Source of the DNA: an uncultured Bacilli bacterium
Lineage (GTDB): Bacteria > Bacillota_I > Bacilli_A > RF39 > UBA660
Direction: 5' to 3'
Length of the DNA stretch: 9,911 nucleotides
Assembly: GCA_947587565.1 (NCBI GenBank)
Contig: CANPYA010000045.1
Location: forward strand, 1 to 9,911
The notes beneath the pieces were generated by a model. That model did not search any database. It was not told the DNA's origin and saw nothing but the letters and a program-made list of their open reading frames with translations. Each line of letters begins with the position of its first letter. Position 1 is the first letter of the stretch. Below, piece by piece: positions 1 through 7,197 of this stretch. A program made the position numbers and the translations under genes.

Positions 1-53
1 TCTTCAACATATATATCATACCATATCTTTTTATATTTTTGTATTGTTTTCAT
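1..53 (-). CDS. possible start of an unidentified gene, cut by the window edge
   Basis: On the minus strand, an open frame begins with ATG at 53-51 and stays open to the window edge, reading M-K-T-I-Q-K-Y-K-K-I-W-Y-D and onward. A GAGGTG purine box (59-54) sits only ten bases after the sortase stop codon, as expected for a downstream gene in the same operon. However, the box directly touches the ATG, which is too close for a normal Shine-Dalgarno spacing; an in-frame GTG overlaps the box and does not solve this. No function can be assigned from about 17 codons. It may be a real co-transcribed gene with an unusual start, or chance. Confidence 0.3.
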   Translation of the reverse strand, partial: MKTIQKYKKIWYDIYVE

Positions 54-63
54 CACCTCAAAT

Positions 64-1110
64 CTAATACACAGCAAAAATTTTAATAAGTTTAGCATGA
101 ACAACTAATTTTTTATCATGCCCATGACAAGTAGATAATGTTAATGTTTTATCATTTGTAGTAACATTTGTATTAAAATTACGATAACTACGATTTTTAA
201 CTAAATTTATAAATTCTTGATAAGCATTTTCATCTTTAAAATCAGTTATAATATAATCACTAGTGGTATTAATTGTATAAACACTATAAATTTGCCATAA
301 AGTATTATATTTTTCTGAAGACATCTTTATAATGCGATTTTCTTCAACATTATACCATTCATCAGTTAATAATTTTTTTAAAGTTCCAAACATAGTTTTA
401 TCTTTTCTATTATGGGCATAAATAATTGTGTTATTTCCATAAGTGTTTTTATCATTTCGATAATCCATAAATAACCAACCAGCCGAATTTTTGCTTTTAT
501 CAAAAGAATGCTCTAAATAATAATCATTATCTGTAGTTTGGACAACTGGGTAATTAATATTGGTGCCACCGATTGATAACCAAGAGATAGTATCAGAATT
601 AATTTTTTTTAGTTCAGTAAAATCAACATCAATTAAATTCATTTTAATATAATTCCAATATGGAGTATTAGGAAATTCTTCAGTTTCCACTATTTCACCA
701 ATATCTTCGTTTTGTTCAATAACTTCCGTATTATTTTCAATTTTTTTGATAAGTTGTTTAGTTTTTGGTACTTCAATAGAGTACATGATAATGTGATAAC
801 ATGAAATTATAAAAATTCCCATAGCTAATAAAATTATTAAAATATAAATAAAACTATATTTTTTCTTTTTTGAATTATCTTGATTAGAATCATCTATTTG
901 TTTGTTATTAATATTATTATCAAGATTATAATTTTCTTGCATTTTAATTATTTTATTAATTGTAAATTCGTTATCTAAAAAAATATCTATTTTATCTTTA
1001 TCTTTTGCTGGCTCTTTTAATTTAGGTAGTTCAAAAGATGCTTTATCTTGTTTATTTTTATAAGAATGGGAATTATCACTTCTACTATTTGACCCCACTT
1101 TAATCACCAT
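64..1110 (-). CDS. srtB: class B sortase (SrtB-family transpeptidase), long N-terminal tail
   Basis: Sortases cleave a sorting motif in exported proteins and attach them to peptidoglycan or to other subunits at the outer face of the membrane. This 348-residue protein has a charged, Asn/Lys-rich cytoplasmic tail (about 1-84), one transmembrane helix (about 85-110), a linker, and a sortase domain (about 150-348). Class B features are the G-G-T-N-I-N-Y-P-V-V segment (181-190), a D-Y-Y-L-E-H stretch, the catalytic His in Y-A-H-N (His233), and T-L-S-T-C (Cys328). The position normally held by the catalytic Arg, just before L-V-V-H-A-K, is Lys334. The usual class B protein is about 230-260 residues, so the extra length is the tail. 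The ATG lies four bases after a TATAAT box with no Shine-Dalgarno site, so translation may be leaderless or the start may lie further in (Met57 is the next ATG). Neither exported protein in the window carries a visible LPXTG- or NPXTN-like signal, so its substrates are elsewhere. Confidence 0.93.
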   Translation of the reverse strand: MVIKVGSNSRSDNSHSYKNKQDKASFELPKLKEPAKDKDKIDIFLDNEFTINKIIKMQENYNLDNNINNKQIDDSNQDNSKKKKYSFIYILIILLAMGIFIISCYHIIMYSIEVPKTKQLIKKIENNTEVIEQNEDIGEIVETEEFPNTPYWNYIKMNLIDVDFTELKKINSDTISWLSIGGTNINYPVVQTTDNDYYLEHSFDKSKNSAGWLFMDYRNDKNTYGNNTIIYAHNRKDKTMFGTLKKLLTDEWYNVEENRIIKMSSEKYNTLWQIYSVYTINTTSDYIITDFKDENAYQEFINLVKNRSYRNFNTNVTTNDKTLTLSTCHGHDKKLVVHAKLIKIFAVY

Positions 1111-1114
1111 TATA

Positions 1115-1120
1115 ATTATA
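1115..1120 (-). promoter_or_regulatory. putative -10 box of the sortase gene
   Basis: Perfect TATAAT on the minus strand, ending four bases before the sortase ATG. The hexamer 17 bases upstream (TACAAA) is a poor -35. If used, transcription would begin at or within a base or two of the ATG, giving a leaderless mRNA. In such AT-rich DNA the box could also be chance. Confidence 0.4.
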
Positions 1121-1144
1121 CAATATTTTAAAATGAATTTGTAG

Positions 1145-1173
1145 TTGTTTATTAATTTATAATTTGTTAAAAT
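1145..1173 (+). promoter_or_regulatory. putative argS promoter
   Basis: TTGTTT (1145-1150) and TAAAAT (1168-1173) are separated by exactly 17 bases. The predicted start near 1180 gives a leader of about 30 nt, too short for a T-box, so tRNA-sensing control of argS is not supported. An AGAGGA Shine-Dalgarno site (1197-1202) lies six bases before the ATG. Another TATAAT at 1158-1163 lacks a matching -35. Confidence 0.5.
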
Positions 1174-1208
1174 ACAAGTAGTTAGTTTCTAAGAAAAGAG
1201 GAAATAAT

Positions 1209-2948
1209 ATGAAAAGTATTTATAAAATTTTAGAAAATAAAATAAGTGATGCTTTAAATAAATGCCATTATGAAGTAGATAATGTGGTTGTTAATGAAGG
1301 TAATTTAAAAGAACTCGGGGATTATCAATTTAATGGCATTATGCCTCTTGCTAAAGTTTATCATAAGAATCCTGTCGATATTGCTAATGATGTAGTAAAT
1401 GTTTTAAAAGAAGATAAGTTTTTTAAAGATGTGAATGTTGCTGGTCCTGGTTTTATTAATTTAAAAATATGTGATGATGCCCTAATAGAATTTACTAATA
1501 TAGATGATTATACTTATCCTAAAAAAGATAAATTAATCTTTTTAGATTATGGTGGAGCGAATGTAGCTAAAAGTCTACATGTTGGCCATTTAAGAAGTGT
1601 TAATATTGGGGAAGCTTTAAAAAGATTATGTGAATTTTTAGGTTATAAAACTATTTCAGATACCCATTTAGGTGATTGGGGTCGTCCTTTAGGGCTAGTA
1701 ATATTAGAATTATCCAAAAGATATCCAGATTGGCCATTTTTTAAAGAAAATTATGATAATGAAGAATTTAAAGCACCAATAACAAATTCTTTACTAGAAG
1801 AAATATATCCTTATGCATCAGATAGAGCCAAAGAAGATGAAAATTATTTAAAAGAAGCTCAAGAAATGACAAAAAGATTACAAAATAAAGAAAAAGGAAT
1901 TTATGCTTTATGGAAACAAATTATGGCCGTATCTAAAGAAGATATTAAAAAAAATTATGATCGTTTAAATGCCAGTTTTGATTTATATAAAGGGGAAATG
2001 GATGCTGAAGGAGTAGTGCCTGAACTACTAAACTATTTAGATAGATTAAATATTGTTTATGAAAGTGAAGGGGCCAAAGTTATTGATGTTTCTAAAGAAG
2101 ATGATAAGTTAGAAATTCCTCCAATGTTACTAATTAAATCTGATGGGGGCATTCTTTATAGTACAACCGAACTTGCTACAATTTATGACCGAGTAAAAAA
2201 TTATCATCCTGATGAAATATGGTATATTGCGGACAAAAGGCAAACACTTCATTTTACCCAAGTTTTTAGAGCCAGTGTAAAAGCCCATATTTCACCAAAT
2301 ACCAATTTAGTTTTTGCAGGTTTTGGCACTATGAATGGTAAAGATGGTAAGCCATTTAAAACCAGAGATGGTGGAGTTATGAATTTATCTACACTCCTTG
2401 ATGAAGTAAAGGCAGAATGTTTAAAAAGACTCAATGCTAATGTTTTAGATACTAAGGAAGAAACTAGAGATGATATTGCTGAAAAAATTGCCATATCAAC
2501 CATTAAATATGCGGATTTACTACCAGTAAGAGAAACCGATTACAATTTTGATTTAGATAAATTTTGTGATTTAGATGGTAAAACGGGACCATTTATCTTA
2601 TATTCTACGATTAGAATGAAATCCCTTTTAAATAAAGCCAAGGAAAATAATTTAGAATATAATGAAATAAAAGTAATTGCGAATGAATATGATCGTAATG
2701 TTATTTTAACTTTAAATAATTTAGATAAAATATTAATGAGTGCTTTTAATAGTAAATCATTAAATGATATAACTGATTATTTATATAAATTAACTACGTG
2801 TTATAATCGTTTTTATACGGAAAATATTATTTTAAAAGAAGAAGACAAAGATAAACAAACCTCTTGGTTATACTTAACTAAAATAGTTTATGAAGTAAAT
2901 ATGTTACTTTTAAATATATTAGCCATTAATGTACCAAAAAAAATGTAA
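1209..2948 (+). CDS. argS: arginyl-tRNA synthetase
   Basis: Cytoplasmic class I aminoacyl-tRNA synthetase that charges tRNA-Arg with arginine using ATP. The 579-residue product is close to the family length (about 550-580). In order: an N-terminal tRNA-recognition domain (about 1-95, with the G-D-Y-Q-F-N-G segment typical of ArgRS), the class I Rossmann catalytic core with the HIGH-type signature H-V-G-H (124-127) in L-H-V-G-H-L-R-S, the D-T-H-L-G-D-W-G-R motif, and the ArgRS version of the KMSKS loop, G-K-P-F-K-T-R (about 380-386). A C-terminal helical DALR anticodon-binding domain starts near 455. The start is fixed by AGAGGA six bases upstream and by the family's N-terminus. It is monocistronic with its own promoter, divergent from the sortase and convergent with the FemAB gene. 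No damage is seen. Confidence 0.97.
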   Translation: MKSIYKILENKISDALNKCHYEVDNVVVNEGNLKELGDYQFNGIMPLAKVYHKNPVDIANDVVNVLKEDKFFKDVNVAGPGFINLKICDDALIEFTNIDDYTYPKKDKLIFLDYGGANVAKSLHVGHLRSVNIGEALKRLCEFLGYKTISDTHLGDWGRPLGLVILELSKRYPDWPFFKENYDNEEFKAPITNSLLEEIYPYASDRAKEDENYLKEAQEMTKRLQNKEKGIYALWKQIMAVSKEDIKKNYDRLNASFDLYKGEMDAEGVVPELLNYLDRLNIVYESEGAKVIDVSKEDDKLEIPPMLLIKSDGGILYSTTELATIYDRVKNYHPDEIWYIADKRQTLHFTQVFRASVKAHISPNTNLVFAGFGTMNGKDGKPFKTRDGGVMNLSTLLDEVKAECLKRLNANVLDTKEETRDDIAEKIAISTIKYADLLPVRETDYNFDLDKFCDLDGKTGPFILYSTIRMKSLLNKAKENNLEYNEIKVIANEYDRNVILTLNNLDKILMSAFNSKSLNDITDYLYKLTTCYNRFYTENIILKEEDKDKQTSWLYLTKIVYEVNMLLLNILAINVPKKM

Positions 2949-2971
2949 CTACTTAAAAATAGTTACTTTTT
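2945..2971. terminator. bidirectional hairpin terminator between argS and the FemAB gene
   Basis: Inverted repeat GTAACTA (2945-2951) / TAGTTAC (2960-2966) with an eight-base loop, followed by five T on the plus strand. On the minus strand the same stem is followed by a T run (the complement of the A run at 2936-2943). The left arm includes the argS stop codon, and the T tract ends next to the FemAB stop, so one hairpin can serve both convergent genes. Confidence 0.85.
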
Positions 2972-4214
2972 ATTTTAAATTGTCTTTATTGAATGTTTTA
3001 GCTAAAGTTCCTTTTCTTAATAAATAATCATACATTTTTTTATTAATAATAAAATCAAACTCCCCAATAAATTCAAATACTTGCGGATTAAATCCTAATT
3101 TGAAACGATTTAGTCCATCATAAGGATTTTCTTTAGTAAAGTCTCCGGTTATACCATTTAAATCTAAAATATCATATTTATCTTGATAATATTTAATAAT
3201 ACTATAATGTAAGAAATAATTGGGTGCAAATCTTTTATATTCTTTATCATAAGCACTAGAAACAATCGTTACCATATTATTATGTTTAATAACTAGAGCA
3301 CCCGCTAAAAAGATTTTTTTACCCTCAGTCATTCCTTTACTAGCTTCCATAATATCATTTTTATATGAAAGAAGGATACGGTCACTATTCATTTTCGCAT
3401 TAATAACTTTTTCTCCATTCTTTTGAGTAATTTGACTATTTAAAATTGCATTTCTTTCTAATTCTTCATTATAAATATATTCACTATTTTTTAAAAATTC
3501 ATTATAATCAACACTTACTAAGAATAAATCAATGGAACTATCTCGATCAAAAACGGTATAAAAATCTTGATAATAAAATTCATTATGTTCTACATCTTTA
3601 TTTTTAATAATATTATAAAATTCGGAGATATATTCTTTAGAATAAACATCACAAGTTAAACCTTTTCTAATACCTTTTTTAATTTTATTTTTAGTATTCT
3701 TATTTAAATTCTTACTATTAAAATTTTTTAAATTGATATAAGCGTTAAATCTAGGAAGTTGAGCTTCAAAATATAAATTATCAATTAATTTTTTACAATC
3801 ATTTCTTAAAAACAAATTAACAAAATTTTTGTTTTCATTATATTCTGTGGCAAAAGTTTTTTTATTAACTTCCCCAACAGGTAGATTAGGATTTATTTTA
3901 ATAAAAACTATATTTTTGGAAACATAATATTTTTTTAATTCTTCGATAAAAGTTTTAAATAATTGTTCATTACTATAATCAATTAAAAATCCTCTTGGGG
4001 CATATCCATAATATGTTTTTAAAGCAATTTGTTTAGTTAGAATAACGGAGGCAGCAAGAATGTCATCATTTTCATTAACTAAACCAATTAAATCATAATC
4101 GTAGTCACTTTCTGCTAAAAGCATAGCATAATTTACAGTTTGATAATAACTACTTAAAGGATGATTTTTTTCAAAGTTTGTAAACTCTTCAATAGTTAAA
4201 GATTTAATATGCAT
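2970..4214 (-). CDS. FemAB-family aminoacyltransferase (peptidoglycan interpeptide bridge)
   Basis: FemX/FemA/FemB-type proteins use aminoacyl-tRNA to add amino acids to the side chain of the lipid-linked peptidoglycan precursor at the inner membrane face. The 414-residue product has the family's usual size. Family hallmarks are the early segment S-S-Y-Y-Q-T-V-N-Y-A, then G-Y-A-P-R-G-F-L-I-D-Y near residues 70-80, F-I-K-I-N-P, and a late module with F-L-A-G-A-L-V-I, S-S-A-Y-D-K-E-Y and L-D-L-N-G-I-T-G-D-F. These fit the two tandem GNAT-like folds of Fem proteins. The helical arm between them appears as an acidic/Lys-rich stretch around 245-275. The start is fixed by AGGTGG three bases upstream of the ATG and an extended -10 promoter. 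Which amino acid it adds, and whether it acts on lipid II or another acceptor, cannot be read from sequence. It sits next to other envelope genes but is transcribed alone. Confidence 0.9.
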   Translation of the reverse strand: MHIKSLTIEEFTNFEKNHPLSSYYQTVNYAMLLAESDYDYDLIGLVNENDDILAASVILTKQIALKTYYGYAPRGFLIDYSNEQLFKTFIEELKKYYVSKNIVFIKINPNLPVGEVNKKTFATEYNENKNFVNLFLRNDCKKLIDNLYFEAQLPRFNAYINLKNFNSKNLNKNTKNKIKKGIRKGLTCDVYSKEYISEFYNIIKNKDVEHNEFYYQDFYTVFDRDSSIDLFLVSVDYNEFLKNSEYIYNEELERNAILNSQITQKNGEKVINAKMNSDRILLSYKNDIMEASKGMTEGKKIFLAGALVIKHNNMVTIVSSAYDKEYKRFAPNYFLHYSIIKYYQDKYDILDLNGITGDFTKENPYDGLNRFKLGFNPQVFEFIGEFDFIINKKMYDYLLRKGTLAKTFNKDNLK

Positions 4215-4241
4215 AATCCACCTCTTTCTATAAGGAAAAAT

Positions 4242-4250
4242 ATTATAACA
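4242..4250 (-). promoter_or_regulatory. putative extended -10 promoter of the FemAB gene
   Basis: On the minus strand TGT is followed by TATAAT, an extended -10 element, about 30 bases before the ATG. No good -35 is seen at 17 bases, as is tolerated with an extended -10. The leader carries AGAGGTGG just before the start codon. Confidence 0.55.
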
Positions 4251-4258
4251 TAAAAATC

Positions 4259-4287
4259 TTGATTAAGGAAGAAAAAATTAGTATAAT
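4259..4287 (+). promoter_or_regulatory. putative promoter of the DUF308 gene
   Basis: TTGATT (4259-4264) and TATAAT (4282-4287) with a 17-base spacer, a near-consensus vegetative promoter. The predicted start near 4294 gives a leader of only about ten bases that still contains GGTGAT, a weak Shine-Dalgarno site. It is divergent from and almost touching the FemAB promoter, so the two may influence each other. Confidence 0.65.
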
Positions 4288-4304
4288 TTAAGTGGTGATA
4301 GTAT

Positions 4305-4856
4305 ATGATAGAAAAATTTTTAGGAAAAGTTGAAGGAATATTTAATTATGTAACATTGATTGACATGGGAATATCTCTTGTTTATGTTATTATGGGTTTA
4401 GTATTTTATTTTCTACCTGATATGAGTAATTTAATTGCCTCTATACTTACAGGCCTTGTTTTAATATTAAGTGGAGCGAATCAAATATATTCATTTATTA
4501 AAAGAGATAAAATTCATTTATTTAACAATAATTTAATTTATGGTATTATTTTAGTAGTAGTTGGTATTTTAGCTATGTTCTTAGGTAATGTGTTATCAGT
4601 TATTTTAGGTATTTACTTTATTGTAAGTGGTGCTCAAAAAGTTAATTATGGTATTTTATTTAAAAAGTTTAAAGAAGACTCATGGTTATTAAATGTTGTT
4701 ATTGGTGTTTTATTCTTAGCATTAGGTATTACGAGTTTCTTTGCTAAAGGAAGAGCTATTATTGGTACGGTTGGTCTTGGTTTAATTGGACTTGGACTTA
4801 TCAATATTGTTGATGACCTTCTTATTAGAAGAAAATATAAAAAATTATTAAAGTAA
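4305..4856 (+). CDS. HdeD-like / DUF308 six-helix membrane protein
   Basis: A 183-residue, very hydrophobic protein with about six transmembrane helices (roughly 17-37, 40-62, 75-93, 95-113, 128-147, 150-170) arranged as three helix pairs. Each pair has the Gly-rich pattern of the DUF308 repeat, seen in I-L-T-G-L-V-L-I-L-S-G, L-G-I-Y-F-I-V-S-G and G-L-G-L-I-G-L-G-L-I. Short positively charged loops (K-R-D-K, K-K-F-K) and a basic tail (R-R-K-Y-K-K-L-L-K) suggest cytoplasmic faces. HdeD in enterobacteria is tied to acid resistance, but most members have no known function and none should be transferred here. It is single-gene, with its own promoter and terminator, and length is normal for the family. 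Confidence 0.82.
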   Translation: MIEKFLGKVEGIFNYVTLIDMGISLVYVIMGLVFYFLPDMSNLIASILTGLVLILSGANQIYSFIKRDKIHLFNNNLIYGIILVVVGILAMFLGNVLSVILGIYFIVSGAQKVNYGILFKKFKEDSWLLNVVIGVLFLALGITSFFAKGRAIIGTVGLGLIGLGLINIVDDLLIRRKYKKLLK

Positions 4857-4864
4857 TTTAAAGG

Positions 4865-4888
4865 CAATCAAATTTGATTGTTTTTTTT
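4865..4888 (+). terminator. intrinsic terminator after the DUF308 gene
   Basis: A perfect 16-base palindrome (CAATC arms around a six-base AT loop, 4865-4880) is followed by eight T (4881-4888). It ends ten bases before the -35 box of the next gene, so that gene is shielded from upstream readthrough. Confidence 0.85.
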
Positions 4889-4893
4889 AATTT

Positions 4894-4956
4894 AATGTTG
4901 ACTGGGGGGGGTAATATTTTATAATAAAATCATAGGATAGAAGATGTGTCTTATGA
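4894..4956 (+). repeat. 63-bp direct repeat, copy 1 (promoter-leader cassette)
   Basis: Matches 8439-8501 at 62 of 63 positions by eye; the only difference is A4944 versus G8489. The match stops abruptly on both sides, and the flanking sequence is unrelated. It spans the -35, the G8 tract, the -10, the 5' leader with the ribosome binding site, and the start codon region. No terminal inverted repeats or recombinase site are recognisable. It contains a six-base inverted repeat, ATTTTA/TAAAAT (4916-4930), overlapping the -10. Confidence 0.95.
4898..4925 (+). promoter_or_regulatory. promoter with poly-G spacer (candidate phase-variable), copy 1
   Basis: TTGACT (4898-4903) and TATAAT (4920-4925) are near-consensus boxes separated by 16 bases, half of which are the uninterrupted G run at 4904-4911. 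Gain of one G gives the optimal 17-base spacer; loss gives 15. The tract lies upstream of the predicted transcription start, so slippage would change promoter strength and not the reading frame. Promoter assignment is strong; phase variation is inference. Confidence 0.85.
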
Positions 4957-7106
4957 GATTGAAATATAGAAAAGTATTGATAACAATTCTTCTAGTAATA
5001 GAAATAGTATTGGTAAATTTAACATACCAATCTTTTTTGCATAAAGAAATAACTAAAAAAGAAAACAAAATAGATAGAAAACAATTTGCCATGTATATAA
5101 AAGAAAATGATGAATATGTAGAATATGAAGGCGAAAATTTATTTCCGAAAGATTATTATGTTAATAAAAGTTTAAGTAAATGTGTCGATGAAAATGGTAA
5201 TCCAGTGGAAGATGTAATAAGTAGTTTAGGTAATAATGTTACAATAACCAGTAATAAAACAGTATATTGTACATTATATTTTGATAAGAATGAAATATTA
5301 GAATATTTAAGAAGTAAGGATACAAGTGGAACCTTAAGTGCAGACATAGTTGGTGATATGTATCGATATCAAGGAGTTGCAAGTGAATATGCTACTGATG
5401 AATTAAAAGTAGTTGATAACAATTATCTATGTTTAGGTAGTGATTGCAGTGAATATGGTGAAGATTTATACCGCATAATTGGAGTGACTGATACTGGTGA
5501 ATTAAAAGTTATTAAAAAAACAGTTTTAGAAAATTCTTTTAAGTGGCATTTAAATAATTCTGATACAGAATGGTCAGATAGTGATTTGTTTCATAGGTTA
5601 AATGATTATGAAGAAGGTACATATAAAGATAATTCTTTCTATAGTTCGCTAGATGTAAAATTAAGAAAAATAATAGTAAAAAAGATGTGGATGTATGGTG
5701 ATACTGATTTAGGATATATATCAGAAGAAATGTATAATGGTGAGAAAATGTTTGCTATTGAAAATGGATTAGAAGCAACAACTCATGGCGTTAATGCTAA
5801 TACTGGTTTTACTCAAGAATCTTATATATGGACAAAAAAAGTTAATAGTTTTATTGGATTACAATATATACATGACTATATATTTGCCTATCCAAATGGG
5901 AACGCATTGAATTATAATAATGCCAGTAAATCTTGGATATTTATACAAAATAATGATAATCAAAACACATTATTTGAATGGATAATTGATCGTTATGGTG
6001 ATTATTCAGATGGCAATTTTGCTGCTCGTAATATTAATACTTCCGGATTTGTAGGACATAATGGATTAGGTAATTTTAGAGCAATAAGACCAGTATTTTA
6101 TTTAACAAGTGATTTAAGTTTAATTGGGGAAGGAACACTATCCGAACCATTTGAAATAGACTATGAAAAAACAGGAGTAGATATTATTAATTCTAAACCA
6201 ACAAATTTAAGCACAGAAGAAGTTGGTGGAATGCACAGATATCAAGGAACTTATGAAGATGTTAATAATAATTATATTTGCTTTGGAACAAATGATAGAG
6301 ATAAATGTTTAAATAATCCAGATATTTATATGTACCGAATTATTGGTATATTATCTAATGGTGAAATGAAATTAATAAAGCAAGAATACTTAGATAAAAA
6401 ATATCCTTGGAATTCGAATTATACTGCTAAAGTTGAATGGCCAGATAGTGAAGTATATAGAGCTATAAATAATGAGGGGTATTTAAATAATGAAAAATAT
6501 TTATCTCAAAGTGATGCTATTAATTGGTCAAATAAAATAGTAAGTAAAAACTGGTATTATGGATATATTGGTGAAAGTAGAAACTTAACTGGTGAAGAAA
6601 TTTATGAAATAGAAACAGGGAATAAAGAAACAAGCTGGAATGAAAGAGAGGATGGAGTAACAACACCGAGTGAGGGTATAACTTGTGGCGTTGATGGAAG
6701 TACAGGAGTAAGTAGTGGCCAAACTAGATGTTATCGAACAGTAACTGGTTATTGGACAGATAAAGTGCCAGCAAAAATAGGACTTGCATATCTACATGAT
6801 ATAAAATTATCTGTAGGAGATAATCAAACTTGTACTGTTACTTCGGATTGTGAAAATGGTTGGATATTAAAATACAATTATGCTATTGGAGCACCAGCAA
6901 CAATACATAATTATTTATTAACAAAAAATAATTATTATGTATATTGGGATGGTTACCTAAATTTAACAATTAGTCCTACTTCTCCAAATGGAAATGGTGT
7001 TATATCTAGTAACTTACAAGACTGTAGGCCAACATTTTATGTAGATGGCAATACAACCTACAAAGGTAAAGGTACTTTAAATTATCCATATATGATTGTT
7101 AATTAA
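4953..7106 (+). CDS. membrane-anchored exported protein with two DUF6273-like modules
   Basis: A 717-residue protein (720 if the in-frame ATG at 4944 is used). Numbering from 4944: signal-anchor helix about 11-32 with no lipobox; a small domain about 42-115 starting with K-Q-F-A-M-Y and holding Cys80 and Cys109, a likely disulfide pair; module 1 about 119-400 (M-Y-R-Y-Q-G, Y-R-I-I-G, W-S-D-S-D-L-F, Y-I-W-T-K-K, R-P-V-F-Y-L); and module 2 about 412-720 (M-H-R-Y-Q-G, Y-R-I-I-G, W-P-D-S-E-V, R-P-T-F-Y-V). Module 2 contains two extra Cys pairs near 590-650. The 'R-I-I-G ... G-E ... D-S-D-L ... R-P' order resembles DUF6273/C-type-lectin-fold proteins; this is by memory, not a search. There is no LPXTG-type motif, so anchoring is probably by the N-terminal helix. 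Function is unknown; a surface or adhesion role is inference. The later ATG is preferred because it is shared with the paralogue, where AGAAGGTG lies six bases before it; the earlier ATG has AGGA six bases upstream and cannot be excluded. Confidence 0.85.
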   Translation: MRLKYRKVLITILLVIEIVLVNLTYQSFLHKEITKKENKIDRKQFAMYIKENDEYVEYEGENLFPKDYYVNKSLSKCVDENGNPVEDVISSLGNNVTITSNKTVYCTLYFDKNEILEYLRSKDTSGTLSADIVGDMYRYQGVASEYATDELKVVDNNYLCLGSDCSEYGEDLYRIIGVTDTGELKVIKKTVLENSFKWHLNNSDTEWSDSDLFHRLNDYEEGTYKDNSFYSSLDVKLRKIIVKKMWMYGDTDLGYISEEMYNGEKMFAIENGLEATTHGVNANTGFTQESYIWTKKVNSFIGLQYIHDYIFAYPNGNALNYNNASKSWIFIQNNDNQNTLFEWIIDRYGDYSDGNFAARNINTSGFVGHNGLGNFRAIRPVFYLTSDLSLIGEGTLSEPFEIDYEKTGVDIINSKPTNLSTEEVGGMHRYQGTYEDVNNNYICFGTNDRDKCLNNPDIYMYRIIGILSNGEMKLIKQEYLDKKYPWNSNYTAKVEWPDSEVYRAINNEGYLNNEKYLSQSDAINWSNKIVSKNWYYGYIGESRNLTGEEIYEIETGNKETSWNEREDGVTTPSEGITCGVDGSTGVSSGQTRCYRTVTGYWTDKVPAKIGLAYLHDIKLSVGDNQTCTVTSDCENGWILKYNYAIGAPATIHNYLLTKNNYYVYWDGYLNLTISPTSPNGNGVISSNLQDCRPTFYVDGNTTYKGKGTLNYPYMIVN

Positions 7107-7120
7107 ATTTTAAAATAGTA

Positions 7121-7146
7121 AAGAGATGTGTAAAGCATCTTTTTTT
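7121..7146 (+). terminator. intrinsic terminator after the first exported-protein gene
   Basis: AGATG (7124-7128) pairs with CATCT (7136-7140) across a seven-base loop. The stem extends outward through a G-U and A-U pairs, and seven T end at 7146. It separates the surface-protein transcript from the enolase promoter. Confidence 0.75.
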
Positions 7147-7149
7147 ATA

Positions 7150-7178
7150 TTGTTAAATTATTTGAAGTTGGTTATACT
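7150..7178 (+). promoter_or_regulatory. putative enolase promoter
   Basis: TTGTTA (7150-7155) and TATACT (7173-7178) with a 17-base spacer. The predicted start near 7185 would leave a very short leader beginning around AGGTGG (7185-7190), the Shine-Dalgarno site seven bases before the ATG. Enolase is therefore probably transcribed independently of the gene upstream. Confidence 0.55.
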
Positions 7179-7197
7179 AAAATTAGGTGGTTGTAAA

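Noticed and set aside
1174..1208. T-box riboswitch in front of argS
   Set aside because: The leader predicted from the promoter is about 30 nt, with no specifier stem, T-box sequence or terminator/antiterminator.
2249..2503. Minus-strand open frames inside argS and the other genes
   Set aside because: They lie fully inside strongly supported genes, have no ribosome binding sites and encode no recognisable product.
4904..4911. G8 tract as a translational frameshift switch
   Set aside because: It lies between -35 and -10, upstream of the transcription start, so it is not transcribed; slippage would act on promoter spacing only.
7126..7197. Longer enolase start at an upstream in-frame codon (7126)
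   Set aside because: The extra codons run through a terminator hairpin, the T tract and the enolase promoter. Family N-terminus and AGGTGG both fix the start at 7198.
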